Shown here in pieces: positions 24,828-33,492 of a stretch of DNA of 64,000 nucleotides; within the stretch, counting starts at the first letter, position 1; every line of letters starts with the position of its first letter. The notes under the pieces are model-generated. The model was not told where the DNA came from, did not search any database, and saw only the letters and a program-made list of their open reading frames with translations. Source of the stretch: Polynucleobacter sp. SHI8 (GTDB taxonomy: Bacteria; Pseudomonadota; Gammaproteobacteria; Burkholderiales; Burkholderiaceae); NCBI RefSeq assembly GCF_027944005.1, contig NZ_AP027204.1, positions 248,001 through 312,000 of the forward strand, written 5' to 3'. Both the position numbers and the translations under genes were made by a program.

Positions 24828-26228
24828 ATGAATAATAATTTTTGGGATCTTGAAAAGCATGGAGAGCAAATAGCAATATTTAGCCATGATTATTCGCCTA
24901 TTAATTATTCGAATTTAGCTATTATGGCGGATAGTCGAACTGTAAATCTCAGCAAAGGAAAACTATTTGTTCTAGAGTGTTCGAATAACTTAAATACGGT
25001 ACTTGTATATCTAGGGGCTTTGCGAAAGGGCGCAATTCCATTGATGGTGAATTCATCAACAGATAAAAATATATTAAATGAGTTATATGAACATTTTGAG
25101 ATAGAGGATATTTATGACTCTTTAAATGACATTTGGATTGAAAAAAAACCTAAAATAAATGTAATATTTAAACCTCACTTAAGTCTAGGATTATTGTTAA
25201 CTACTTCAGGAAGTACTGGGTCCCCAAAGTTAGTAAGACTAAGCCTTGAAAATTTGAGTTCAAATGCGATAAGTATTGCTTCGTATCTGTATCTTGATAA
25301 TAAAGAAGTATGTATAACCTCTTTGCCTTTAAGCTATTCCTATGGATTATCAATACTTAATAGTCATTTATTAGTTGGTGGCAAAATTGTTCTAACTGAA
25401 AATGGTGTTACATCACCCCTATTTTGGGAGTTATTTAAGAAATTTGGCGTCACTAGCCTATCTGGAGTACCAGCAACTTGGAGAATTTTGCGTAAGATGC
25501 GATTCGAAAAAATGTTATTACCTTCTTTAAAAACAATTACTCAGGCTGGGGGGAGATTGGAAGCTGAAGAAATAAGTTGGCTCAATGAGATAAGTAAGCC
25601 GATTTCCAGAAATGTGTTTGTGATGTATGGTCAAACAGAAGCAACTGCTAGAATCTCGTACCTTCCTATCGAATACATAGAAAAAAAATTAGGAAGTATT
25701 GGTAGGGCAATACCTGGAGGCTCCCTTTCTATACAAGATGATAAGGGATCAGTGCTTCTTCCTGGAGTTGAGGGGGAGTTGGTATATGAGGGACCAAATG
25801 TCATGCTTGGATATGCATTTGATAAAAATGATCTTATGCTAGGTAAGAATGTATTTATGCTAAAAACTGGTGATTTAGCTAAATGTGACGAAGATGGATT
25901 TTTCTGGATTACGGGTAGGCTTAGTAGGTTTATTAAATTGTTTGGCAATCGATTTGCACTCGATGATGTAGAAAGATATATTAATACGTTAGGTATTGAG
26001 TCAGCTGTCACGGGGGATGATGATTGTTTAATGGTTGCAATTGCTGGATCTCAAAAAGATGCTAATGATTTAGAGTTGCAACTATCTACAAGATATAAAG
26101 TTCATAAAAGTGCTATCAAGGTAGTAGTAAGTGAGATCCCTAGAAATGAGTCCGGTAAGATTTTATATTTAGATTTAAAGAATAAAATTAAAAAAATAAT
26201 TATGAAAGAATCTGGCAATGCTGACTGA
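24828..26228 (+). CDS. AMP-binding acyl-CoA/ACP ligase
   Basis: 466 residues of the adenylate-forming superfamily. The P-loop T-T-S-G-S-T-G-S-P-K lies at about residues 125-134, M-Y-G-Q-T-E-A-T at about 266-273, and L-K-T-G-D-L-A-K at about 345-352. The C-terminal lysine motif region is S-G-K-I-L-Y-L. It would activate a carboxylic acid as acyl-AMP and load it on CoA or the neighbouring carrier protein. The N-terminal part is short for an acyl-CoA synthetase. RfbL of V. cholerae O1 holds the same place in its cluster. It overlaps the LuxE-like gene by 11 bp. Confidence 0.85.
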   Translation: MNNNFWDLEKHGEQIAIFSHDYSPINYSNLAIMADSRTVNLSKGKLFVLECSNNLNTVLVYLGALRKGAIPLMVNSSTDKNILNELYEHFEIEDIYDSLNDIWIEKKPKINVIFKPHLSLGLLLTTSGSTGSPKLVRLSLENLSSNAISIASYLYLDNKEVCITSLPLSYSYGLSILNSHLLVGGKIVLTENGVTSPLFWELFKKFGVTSLSGVPATWRILRKMRFEKMLLPSLKTITQAGGRLEAEEISWLNEISKPISRNVFVMYGQTEATARISYLPIEYIEKKLGSIGRAIPGGSLSIQDDKGSVLLPGVEGELVYEGPNVMLGYAFDKNDLMLGKNVFMLKTGDLAKCDEDGFFWITGRLSRFIKLFGNRFALDDVERYINTLGIESAVTGDDDCLMVAIAGSQKDANDLELQLSTRYKVHKSAIKVVVSEIPRNESGKILYLDLKNKIKKIIMKESGNAD

Positions 26229-27300
26229 TGAGTTCCTAAATTGGCCAATTTATTCCTTTTTAAAGGAAGAGAAAAGGACAAGGCTGGAGGAGCTATTACA
26301 TTCTTTAACAATTCATCACAATATGTCCTGTGATTTATACAAAAACTTGTTAATAGCTCGTGATATAAAAATTGAAAATAAATTTTCACTAGAAAACGTT
26401 CCTTTCTTTCCAGTAAGATTATTTAAGCTATTTCATATCCAAAGTATTAACTCTAAAGATGTTTTTAAGGTTTTAACTTCTTCCGGCACAACGGGCCAAG
26501 TCCCCTCCAAGATTTTTTTAGATAAAGAAACTTCCAATTTTCAGACGCATGCTCTAGTAAAAATTGTTCAAGAGTTTTTGGGTAAAAATCGACTCCCAAT
26601 GCTTATTATTGACCACCCAAATGTCATTAAGGACAGAAATAATTTTTCTGCAAGAGGTGCTGGAATTCTTGGGCTATCCAATTTTGGCAGAGAGCATGTA
26701 TATGCATTAAAAGAGGATATGTCTTTAAATATTGATGAAGTTAATGATTTTTGTGAAAGACATAAAAATACAAATACTTTTGTGTTTGGCTTTACTTTCA
26801 TAATATGGCAAAACTTTCTTTTGGAACTAGAGCGACTCAACTTAAGATTAAACCTCCAAAACTCTATTTTTCTTCACAGTGGTGGATGGAAAAAACTCCA
26901 AGATATAGCTGTTGATAATTTGACTTTTAAGGAAAGGTTAAATAAGGTTTGTGGAGTTAAAAAGATTCATAATTTTTATGGAATGGTAGAGCAAGTTGGA
27001 TCTATTTTTGTTGAGTGTAATCAGGGCTATTTGCACACACCTGCCTTTGCTGATATTTTAATTAGAGATCCTTTAGATTGGTCCATTAAACCTAACGGAG
27101 AGATGGGAGTTGTTCAAGTTTTATCTTGCATACCTAAAAGTTATCCGGGGCACAGTCTTTTAACTGAAGATTTAGGAACAATTCATGGAGAAGATAATTG
27201 TGAATGTGGGCGATTAGGTAAATATTTTGAAATTCATGGAAGAATTCCTCGAGCAGAGCTTAGAGGATGTAGTGACACTCAAGTCAGCCCGACAAAATAA
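26218..27300 (+). CDS. LuxE-like acyl-protein synthetase
   Basis: 360 residues matching the LuxE family: an N-terminal helical region (F-L-N-W-P-I-Y), N-V-P-F-F-P-V-R-L-F-K around residues 60-70, the ATP-binding T-S-S-G-T-T-G-Q-V-P-S-K, and F-Y-G-M-V-E-Q-V-G. LuxE activates a fatty acid as acyl-AMP and passes the acyl group to LuxC for reduction. A luxC-like gene follows after 21 bp. No luciferase (luxAB) or thioesterase (luxD) gene is here, so this is an aldehyde-forming step of sugar-substituent synthesis, not bioluminescence. Confidence 0.85.
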   Translation: MLTDEFLNWPIYSFLKEEKRTRLEELLHSLTIHHNMSCDLYKNLLIARDIKIENKFSLENVPFFPVRLFKLFHIQSINSKDVFKVLTSSGTTGQVPSKIFLDKETSNFQTHALVKIVQEFLGKNRLPMLIIDHPNVIKDRNNFSARGAGILGLSNFGREHVYALKEDMSLNIDEVNDFCERHKNTNTFVFGFTFIIWQNFLLELERLNLRLNLQNSIFLHSGGWKKLQDIAVDNLTFKERLNKVCGVKKIHNFYGMVEQVGSIFVECNQGYLHTPAFADILIRDPLDWSIKPNGEMGVVQVLSCIPKSYPGHSLLTEDLGTIHGEDNCECGRLGKYFEIHGRIPRAELRGCSDTQVSPTK

Positions 27301-27321
27301 GAGGATAAAGTTAATTTAGTC

Positions 27322-28527
27322 ATGAGCAACAATTCATTAAGTATATTTATAACATCTACTGAAGAAGTGATTCTTGACCAAAAGAATTTAAGACCTTTCG
27401 GAGACGTACAGTTTTTATTTGCTCAATTTTTATCTCGAGAATTGACTTCACCTTTAGTTGCGAGAAAATTTCCTGAACTTGCTGCATTAGGTTTTTGGCT
27501 TAGACCAGCTAATTTAAAAAAAATTATTGGAAAGCATAATTTAAATTTAGATGTAAATCTCTTTGTACCTCGAGGATTAGTATTTCATATTGCACCATCT
27601 AATGTCGATACTATATTTGTATATTCATGGTTCATATCTCTACTTTGTGGCAATAGAAATTTAATAAGGATTTCGGAGAAGGTTAATCCTCAAAACAATT
27701 TATTATTAGATATCATTGTCAAGACTCTTTTAAAACCAGAGTTTAAAGAAATTGCCAACTCCATTCAGATAATAAGCTATGGTCATGATGATGACATAAG
27801 CAAGGATTTGTCTTTAAAAACTGATGTCAGAGTTGTTTGGGGGGGAGATAGCACTATTAACCATTTTAGAAGCTTTCAAATACCACCTCATGGGACAGAG
27901 TTATGCTTTTCGAATAAATTCTCCCTATGTATCATTGACTCGGATAAATTAAATCAGTTATCACAGGAGCAGTTGTTGAAGTTATCAAAAGGATTCTACA
28001 ACGATTCATATTGGTTTGGGCAAATGGCATGCTCATCTCCAAGATTAATATTGTGGAGAGGGCGTGGCGAAAATTTAGATATTGCGCGCGAAAAATTTTG
28101 GAGAGTTTTTGAAGAGGTGCTTAATAAAAAGAGAAATTTCTTTGATACTGCTGACTTCGTTAATAAAGAAATATCAGTCGATTCCTTAGCATTCAAGCAA
28201 AAAGTAAAAATCAGTTCAAAAGATAATCGACTAACAAAAATTTGGCTTGATAAACCTGAGGTCTATATCAACGATCATTGTGGGCTAGGACTATTTCATG
28301 AAAGTAAAATTACTCATTTAAGTGATTTATCTTCACTATTAAGTAGATCAATCCAAACTGTTAGTTATTTTGGATTAAGTCGTGAAGAAGTCTTTCATTA
28401 TGTCAAAGAACATTTACCAGTTGGTATTGACAGGTTTTGTGAGGTCGGGCATGCATTAGATTTTGGCAGCATCTGGGATGGCTTAGATTTGTTCAGATCT
28501 TTTTTAAGACAAATTGACTTTAAATAA
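27322..28527 (+). CDS. LuxC-like acyl-CoA/acyl-protein reductase
   Basis: 401 residues of the LuxC family, related to aldehyde dehydrogenases. P-R-G-L-V-F-H-I-A-P-S-N-V-D-T lies at about residues 89-103, and the acyl-accepting cysteine is Cys237 in Q-M-A-C-S-S-P. LuxC reduces an acyl group delivered by LuxE to an aldehyde with NADPH. In V. cholerae O1 both activities are, as I recall, found in one protein (RfbN) needed for the tetronate group; here they are separate adjacent genes. It is followed 16 bp later by a glycosyltransferase. Confidence 0.85.
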   Translation: MSNNSLSIFITSTEEVILDQKNLRPFGDVQFLFAQFLSRELTSPLVARKFPELAALGFWLRPANLKKIIGKHNLNLDVNLFVPRGLVFHIAPSNVDTIFVYSWFISLLCGNRNLIRISEKVNPQNNLLLDIIVKTLLKPEFKEIANSIQIISYGHDDDISKDLSLKTDVRVVWGGDSTINHFRSFQIPPHGTELCFSNKFSLCIIDSDKLNQLSQEQLLKLSKGFYNDSYWFGQMACSSPRLILWRGRGENLDIAREKFWRVFEEVLNKKRNFFDTADFVNKEISVDSLAFKQKVKISSKDNRLTKIWLDKPEVYINDHCGLGLFHESKITHLSDLSSLLSRSIQTVSYFGLSREEVFHYVKEHLPVGIDRFCEVGHALDFGSIWDGLDLFRSFLRQIDFK

Positions 28528-28543
28528 TGAAAGAAACTGACAT

Positions 28544-29833
28544 ATGGTTCATGGGAGCATAAAACTTGCCTTGATTCTTCCTGAATTATATAGTGGGGGG
28601 ACCTTACGTGGAGCAAAAAATATTGCCAGAATGTTGATGCTAGGATCTATAACTGCAGGAGTTAAATTAGAATTAAGTTTTGGCCACCTAGATGATTCCT
28701 CCCTTTACCAAGATGCAGACTTTGAGGATTTAAAAGAATTAGGTATAAAAATCAGACCGTTCAAGAGGGAAGTCATTTCGAGTACCCATATAGATATAGT
28801 ATTTGATTACTTAAAAAAAACATCACAAGGAAAAAAGGCAGACACCTACTGGAGTTTTAACGATGGCATAAGTAATTTCGAGGATTGTGATTTTTGGATT
28901 ATTGTGTCTGATAGATTACAACATTCTATTCCCCCTCATAGGCCTTTTGCAGTAATTGTTTATGATTATATTCAACGGTATGTACCTGAAATATTTGGAT
29001 TAACCCCTAATACTGATGGAAATTGGATGCAATATGATGCCTATGCAAAAGCCACTCGAGGGGCTCAATTTGTAATTTGCACAACTAATCAAACTCGTTT
29101 GGATTGTATTAATTATGCGGGCGTTAATCATGAAAGAGTTTTTAAATTTCCAATGGAGTTCGATTCATTAAATGTTCAATCTAAACCATTAGTTAAAGAC
29201 ATTGAGTTGCCACCTTATCTCTTATGGACAACAAATTCAACTCAACATAAAAACCATATTAACGTCATACTTGGATTAGAGTACTATTTTAAAAATTATC
29301 CTGAATCAAAACTTAATATATATATGACAGGAATTTATACTAATTTATTTACAACTAAAGAAGACTTAGATAAACATTATTTTGATGAATATCCTAGAAG
29401 AGTTCGGCAGACAATTGCAAGTTGTCCACAGGTTAAAAAAAGATTAAAAATCTGGGGTAATTTAAGCGACGAAATATATTTAGAAAAATTAACAAATGCA
29501 TATGGAATACTTCATGGGGCTCTTTATGATAATGGCACATACTCAATAGTAGAAGGAGCATGGTTTGGTGTTCCTTCTATTTCAAGTGACTATCCTGCAA
29601 TAAGGGAGTCATGCGAAAATTTTTCATTAAAACCAGTTTTATTTAATCCAAGAAATCCTAAAGATTTAGCTAAATCTCTTCAGGAGTTTGAAAAAAACTA
29701 TTCTCAAATACGTGCTTCATTGCCGCATCAAGAGATACTCATTGAAAGAACTTTTTCAAAAATGGCTGATAAATATTGGGATTCTTTTATGACAGCTTAT
29801 CAAGTAACACGAGATAAAAATAATGAAAAATAA
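28544..29833 (+). CDS. Glycosyltransferase, GT4-like
   Basis: 429 residues, probable GT-B fold: N-terminal I-L-P-E-L-Y-S-G-G-T-L-R-G-A-K-N, and a C-terminal donor domain with L-W-T-T-N-S-T-Q-H-K-N-H and the E-G-A-W-F-G-V-P-S-I-S-S-D-Y-P-A segment where GT4 enzymes have the E-x7-E motif. Position suggests it adds perosamine or rhamnose to the O chain. It overlaps the next gene by 11 bp. Donor and acceptor cannot be told from sequence. Confidence 0.75.
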   Translation: MVHGSIKLALILPELYSGGTLRGAKNIARMLMLGSITAGVKLELSFGHLDDSSLYQDADFEDLKELGIKIRPFKREVISSTHIDIVFDYLKKTSQGKKADTYWSFNDGISNFEDCDFWIIVSDRLQHSIPPHRPFAVIVYDYIQRYVPEIFGLTPNTDGNWMQYDAYAKATRGAQFVICTTNQTRLDCINYAGVNHERVFKFPMEFDSLNVQSKPLVKDIELPPYLLWTTNSTQHKNHINVILGLEYYFKNYPESKLNIYMTGIYTNLFTTKEDLDKHYFDEYPRRVRQTIASCPQVKKRLKIWGNLSDEIYLEKLTNAYGILHGALYDNGTYSIVEGAWFGVPSISSDYPAIRESCENFSLKPVLFNPRNPKDLAKSLQEFEKNYSQIRASLPHQEILIERTFSKMADKYWDSFMTAYQVTRDKNNEK

Positions 29834-31472
29834 TTTGCCTGCATTTTTTGAAATTGTTTTTTTAGGTCTCAATCCCGTGGAGCATAAAAGTGAAGGTTTG
29901 ATTGTTTTATTGTCGGACAATATAAATGCACTTCAGAAACAGGGTATTTTGGTGCGAATACATACAACTGGCCGACATATTAAATCTATAAAAAGAGTCT
30001 TAAGTGGAAACAATGTAGATATTCAGAAAGTAAAGTTTGCGGTTTATAAAGTTGAAGCAATTACCTTAATCCTTATCCACTTCCTGATGCATAGAGGACG
30101 TTCAAAAGTCTATGACCAACAAAGTGGAATTCTAAAACATATAAAAAATAAATTAACAGGTGCTTTCAAGATTGTAATACCGAGTATTTTTACTTGGAGT
30201 CTTGACTTAAGTCCGTTTAATATTTGGTTTAAAGTGCCCTTGAATTTGGGTGTAATAATAATTTTAATTTGTATTGTTTTTTTTGTGGGTTTAATTTTTT
30301 TATTACTACTTTTATTTATTAAACTTGGATTACGTTTAATAAATAAAATACAAGGTTTTAAATTTGTAAATAGAAAAAGTATGCCAAAAGATCTTTTGGG
30401 GCTATTGAAAAAAATATACAATGCGAAAAATAGACTTATACAATATTTACAGTGGCAAGTATATACTAAGGAGCAAATAAGATTTGCAAAAAAAATTAAT
30501 ACAAATAAAGATATTAAGAAATTATTTTTCTTTACGGCTTTTGATGGATTCGTTGTATCTCATTTCAAGGGCTCTTCATTAGTTACATTACCAGACTTTA
30601 TTACGCTAGTTTATCCACTTCGTTTTATTGCTGCTCATAATAAAGATACTCTTGAGGGAATGAGACTTTCTATAAAAAGTGCTAAGGCAGTGATTTGTTA
30701 TTCAGAGTTTGTAAAAACAGAGCAACTACATAAATTTTTTCCGAAAGAAGTTGAGAATCAAAGAGTCGAAGTAATACCTCAGGGATATTTTCCGACCTTG
30801 GAAACAAGTCATCAGAAAAAAGAAGAAGCCGGAAAAAAGTTAAATGAAAAAAGATCTTTCATAATCAATCCTTTTAAGTCTCTTCTATTAGCTCCACCAG
30901 TAGTGGACTTCACTCAATTTAACTTTCTTTTGTACCCAACGATTGATAGACCTCATAAAAACACCTTAATTTTAGTAAAAGCTTTTAGTAAACTACTAAG
31001 AGAATGTAATTTCAATATCAAATTAATTTTAACAACCCCCCACCCCTCAAAAGATGTAGAACAATTTATACTTGAACAACGACTTCAATATGATGTTATC
31101 TTTATGCCATCGGTAGATTTAGAGACATTAGATTTGCTTTGTGAGAAATCATCTTTGGTCGTTCATCCAAGTCTTGCTGAGGGAGGAGATGTCTTCAACT
31201 TTTCTCGAGCAGCCTCAACTAAAACCCCAGCACTATTGGCGGATGTTCAGGTAGTTAGAGAAATGTTTGAAAGAGAGGGACTATCAAAATGTGATTACGA
31301 TGATTGGGTTTTCGATCCGGTAGATATGGATTCACTTTTCCAAAAAATTAAAAAAATTCTTCTAAATCCTGAGGAAGTTATTGAAAAACAATATTTTTAT
31401 TCTAAGAAGTTATCAAGATATAGTTTTGATGATATGGCTAGAAGATATTTGAAACTTTATGAAAGTATATGA
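29823..31472 (+). CDS. Glycosyltransferase with an internal hydrophobic hairpin
   Basis: 549 residues. The C-terminal part (about 355-540) is a GT4-like donor domain with L-L-Y-P-T-I-D-R-P-H-K-N and P-S-L-A-E-G-G-D-V-F-N. The N-terminal half is unusual: after about 120 residues there are two strongly hydrophobic stretches (about 135-175, with I-I-I-L-I-C-I-V-F-F-V-G), then a basic linker. It would thus be anchored in the inner membrane, probably with both domains cytoplasmic. It overlaps the aminotransferase gene by 14 bp. The role is presumably O-chain assembly. Confidence 0.65.
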   Translation: MKNNLPAFFEIVFLGLNPVEHKSEGLIVLLSDNINALQKQGILVRIHTTGRHIKSIKRVLSGNNVDIQKVKFAVYKVEAITLILIHFLMHRGRSKVYDQQSGILKHIKNKLTGAFKIVIPSIFTWSLDLSPFNIWFKVPLNLGVIIILICIVFFVGLIFLLLLLFIKLGLRLINKIQGFKFVNRKSMPKDLLGLLKKIYNAKNRLIQYLQWQVYTKEQIRFAKKINTNKDIKKLFFFTAFDGFVVSHFKGSSLVTLPDFITLVYPLRFIAAHNKDTLEGMRLSIKSAKAVICYSEFVKTEQLHKFFPKEVENQRVEVIPQGYFPTLETSHQKKEEAGKKLNEKRSFIINPFKSLLLAPPVVDFTQFNFLLYPTIDRPHKNTLILVKAFSKLLRECNFNIKLILTTPHPSKDVEQFILEQRLQYDVIFMPSVDLETLDLLCEKSSLVVHPSLAEGGDVFNFSRAASTKTPALLADVQVVREMFEREGLSKCDYDDWVFDPVDMDSLFQKIKKILLNPEEVIEKQYFYSKKLSRYSFDDMARRYLKLYESI

Positions 31473-32577
31473 GATGATTAAAAAATTACCTGTTTATGAA
31501 CCCGTATTGGGATCTTCTTCGAAGGAAAATGTTATTAAATGCTTAGACACTAATTGGATATCTTCAAGAGGCGAATTTATTGAAAAATTTGAAGATGCAT
31601 TTTCTAAAAAAGTGGGTAGTAAATACGCTTTAACTGTCTCTAATGGCACTGTTGCCCTCCATTTAGCTTTATTGGCGCTAGACATTGGACCTGGGGACGA
31701 GGTAATTGTTCCAACCTTAACATATATTGCTTCAGTAAATGTAATTAAATATGTTGGTGCAACCCCCGTTTTTGTAGATTCGTTATCAGATACCTGGCAA
31801 GTAAGCCCAGAAGATGTTAAATCTAAAATCACGAATAAAACAAAAGCAATTATAGTAGTTCATTTATATGGCCACCCCTCAGATACTCACACTATAGTTG
31901 ATATTGCAAATAAAAATAATCTCAAAGTTATAGAGGATTGTGCAGAAGCATTCGGATCCTATATTTTTAATGAGCATGTAGGAAATAAAGGGCATATTTC
32001 AACTTATAGCTTTTTTGGAAATAAAACAATTACTACGGGCGAGGGGGGTATGGTAACAACTAATGATCCTATACTCTGCCGGAAGGTAAAGAAGCTCAAG
32101 GGTCAAGGTTTGGCTGATACAAGGGAATATTGGCATGATATTGTGGGTTATAACTATAGAATGACAAATATTTGCGCAGCAATTGGATTAGGTCAACTGG
32201 AATTGGCTGATGAATTTCTGAGAAGAAAAAGAGAGATTGCTACTCAAGTTAAAAGCGAAATTCACGATCTGCCATTGGAAATGTTGTGGGAAAAACATGA
32301 AATGATTAATTCATTTTGGATGATTACGATTGCAACTAAGGATCCAAAAGATAGGGATCCCCTCAGAACTTTTTTGAAAGAAAGAGGCATTGAAACTAGA
32401 CCTTCTTTTTATCCAGCCCATACAATGCCAATGTATTTAGATAAAAATGCGGAACAGTTTCCTATTGCCAGCTCATTGTCATTGAGGGGGATTAATTTGC
32501 CCAGCTCCCCAGCACTTACTGATGATGACGTTGAATACCTTACTAATCATATTAAAAATTATTTTAAATATGATTAA
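31459..32577 (+). CDS. DegT/DnrJ/EryC1 aminotransferase, GDP-perosamine synthase-like
   Basis: 372 residues. The N-terminal L-P-V-Y-E-P-V-L-G, then N-W-I-S-S-R-G-E-F-I, S-N-G-T-V-A-L-H-L-A-L and the PLP lysine (Lys189 in G-N-K-T-I-T-T-G-E-G-G) match GDP-perosamine synthases (RfbE/Per). These transaminate GDP-4-keto-6-deoxymannose, the gmd product, using glutamate. gmd lies 0.9 kb downstream, which supports GDP-perosamine as product. The start may instead be the ATG at 31474, two bases after the upstream stop. Another 4-amino sugar remains possible. Confidence 0.8.
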   Translation: MKVYEMIKKLPVYEPVLGSSSKENVIKCLDTNWISSRGEFIEKFEDAFSKKVGSKYALTVSNGTVALHLALLALDIGPGDEVIVPTLTYIASVNVIKYVGATPVFVDSLSDTWQVSPEDVKSKITNKTKAIIVVHLYGHPSDTHTIVDIANKNNLKVIEDCAEAFGSYIFNEHVGNKGHISTYSFFGNKTITTGEGGMVTTNDPILCRKVKKLKGQGLADTREYWHDIVGYNYRMTNICAAIGLGQLELADEFLRRKREIATQVKSEIHDLPLEMLWEKHEMINSFWMITIATKDPKDRDPLRTFLKERGIETRPSFYPAHTMPMYLDKNAEQFPIASSLSLRGINLPSSPALTDDDVEYLTNHIKNYFKYD

Positions 32578-32604
32578 TTTGTCTCTATTTAAAAAAGAAT
32601 AATC

Positions 32605-33261
32605 GTGAATAAATATTATGGTCAATTCCAACCACCAGTTGATGAGCTATTGCATAAAAGATATTTTCCACAAAATGTAACAAAAGGAGTTTTTATGGAA
32701 TGTGGAGCTTGTGGAGGAAAGTCAGAGAGTAGTTGTTTATTCTTTGAGGAAACACTTGGCTGGCAGGGAGTTAACATTGAGCCATCCCCCCCAAACTTTG
32801 CAAACTTAATACAAAATAGACCTGAAAGTATAAATTTACAAGTTGGGCTGTCTAATTTCGATGGTAAATCTAAATTTTTACATGCCATCCATCCAAACCC
32901 TGAGCAAGAATTTGGTAATGGATCAATTCAACATAATTCCCAACATTTTCAACAGCTGTCTGATATGGGGTGCACCTTCAAAGAGTATGAAATTGAAGTC
33001 ATAACATGGAAAACATTAATATCACGATTAGAAATTGAGTATGTGGATATTTTTGTTTTAGATGTAGAAGGACATGAGTTAGCCGTTTTAGATGGAATGG
33101 AAAACTCTAAAGTATTTCCTGACATAATTTGTATTGAGGTCGGACACCAAAACTTCAGTGTTATCAGAAAAAAACTAGATGATTATGGATATGTTTTTGA
33201 TTTTATTTCTCATACAAACGCCTTTTTTGTAAAAAAAGAAGTTTCAGATTTTTCTTCTTAG
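32605..33261 (+). CDS. FkbM-family methyltransferase
   Basis: 218 residues from a GTG start. The SAM-binding region is F-M-E-C-G-A-C-G-G-K near residue 30, N-I-E-P-S-P near 63, and V-D-I-F-V-L-D-V-E-G-H-E near 150, typical of FkbM (Methyltransf_21) proteins that O-methylate sugars. In V. cholerae O1, RfbT/WbeT methylates the terminal perosamine and is of this type as I recall. A 68-residue coiled-coil protein follows after 4 bp. Confidence 0.82.
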   Translation: MNKYYGQFQPPVDELLHKRYFPQNVTKGVFMECGACGGKSESSCLFFEETLGWQGVNIEPSPPNFANLIQNRPESINLQVGLSNFDGKSKFLHAIHPNPEQEFGNGSIQHNSQHFQQLSDMGCTFKEYEIEVITWKTLISRLEIEYVDIFVLDVEGHELAVLDGMENSKVFPDIICIEVGHQNFSVIRKKLDDYGYVFDFISHTNAFFVKKEVSDFSS

Positions 33262-33265
33262 AAAA

Positions 33266-33472
33266 ATGGAGTTTTTTAATTTCGATAACAAAATGTACGT
33301 TGAATATATGGTTAATAAACTACAGGACAACCTTTCACCCATAAATGAAAATTTACTTTTAATTGACGCTAATATCCATAAATTGAATCAACAAATAGAG
33401 GTTTTAGAAAGAAGGCTTGAAAATGTTTACTATGCCTTGGAAAATAAAAAATTATTTAAAAAACTATTTTGA
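33266..33472 (+). CDS. Small coiled-coil protein
   Basis: 68 residues, no recognised family. Residues about 25-62 keep leucine, isoleucine or valine in heptad spacing (L-L-L-I-D-A-N-I-H-K-L, I-E-V-L-E-R-R-L-E-N-V), so a coiled coil is likely. The C-terminus is basic (K-K-L-F-K-K-L-F). It lies 4 bp after the FkbM methyltransferase. Its position beside a chain-modifying methyltransferase recalls the coiled coil of WbdD, but this is speculation. Placement inside a dense operon supports it being a real gene. Confidence 0.6.
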   Translation: MEFFNFDNKMYVEYMVNKLQDNLSPINENLLLIDANIHKLNQQIEVLERRLENVYYALENKKLFKKLF

Positions 33473-33492
33473 TTAGTTACAAAAAGGAATAT

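Noticed and set aside
26218..28527. A bioluminescence (lux) operon
   Set aside because: luxE- and luxC-like genes are present, but no luxA, luxB or luxD; the neighbours are O-antigen genes and the pair matches a side-chain pathway.
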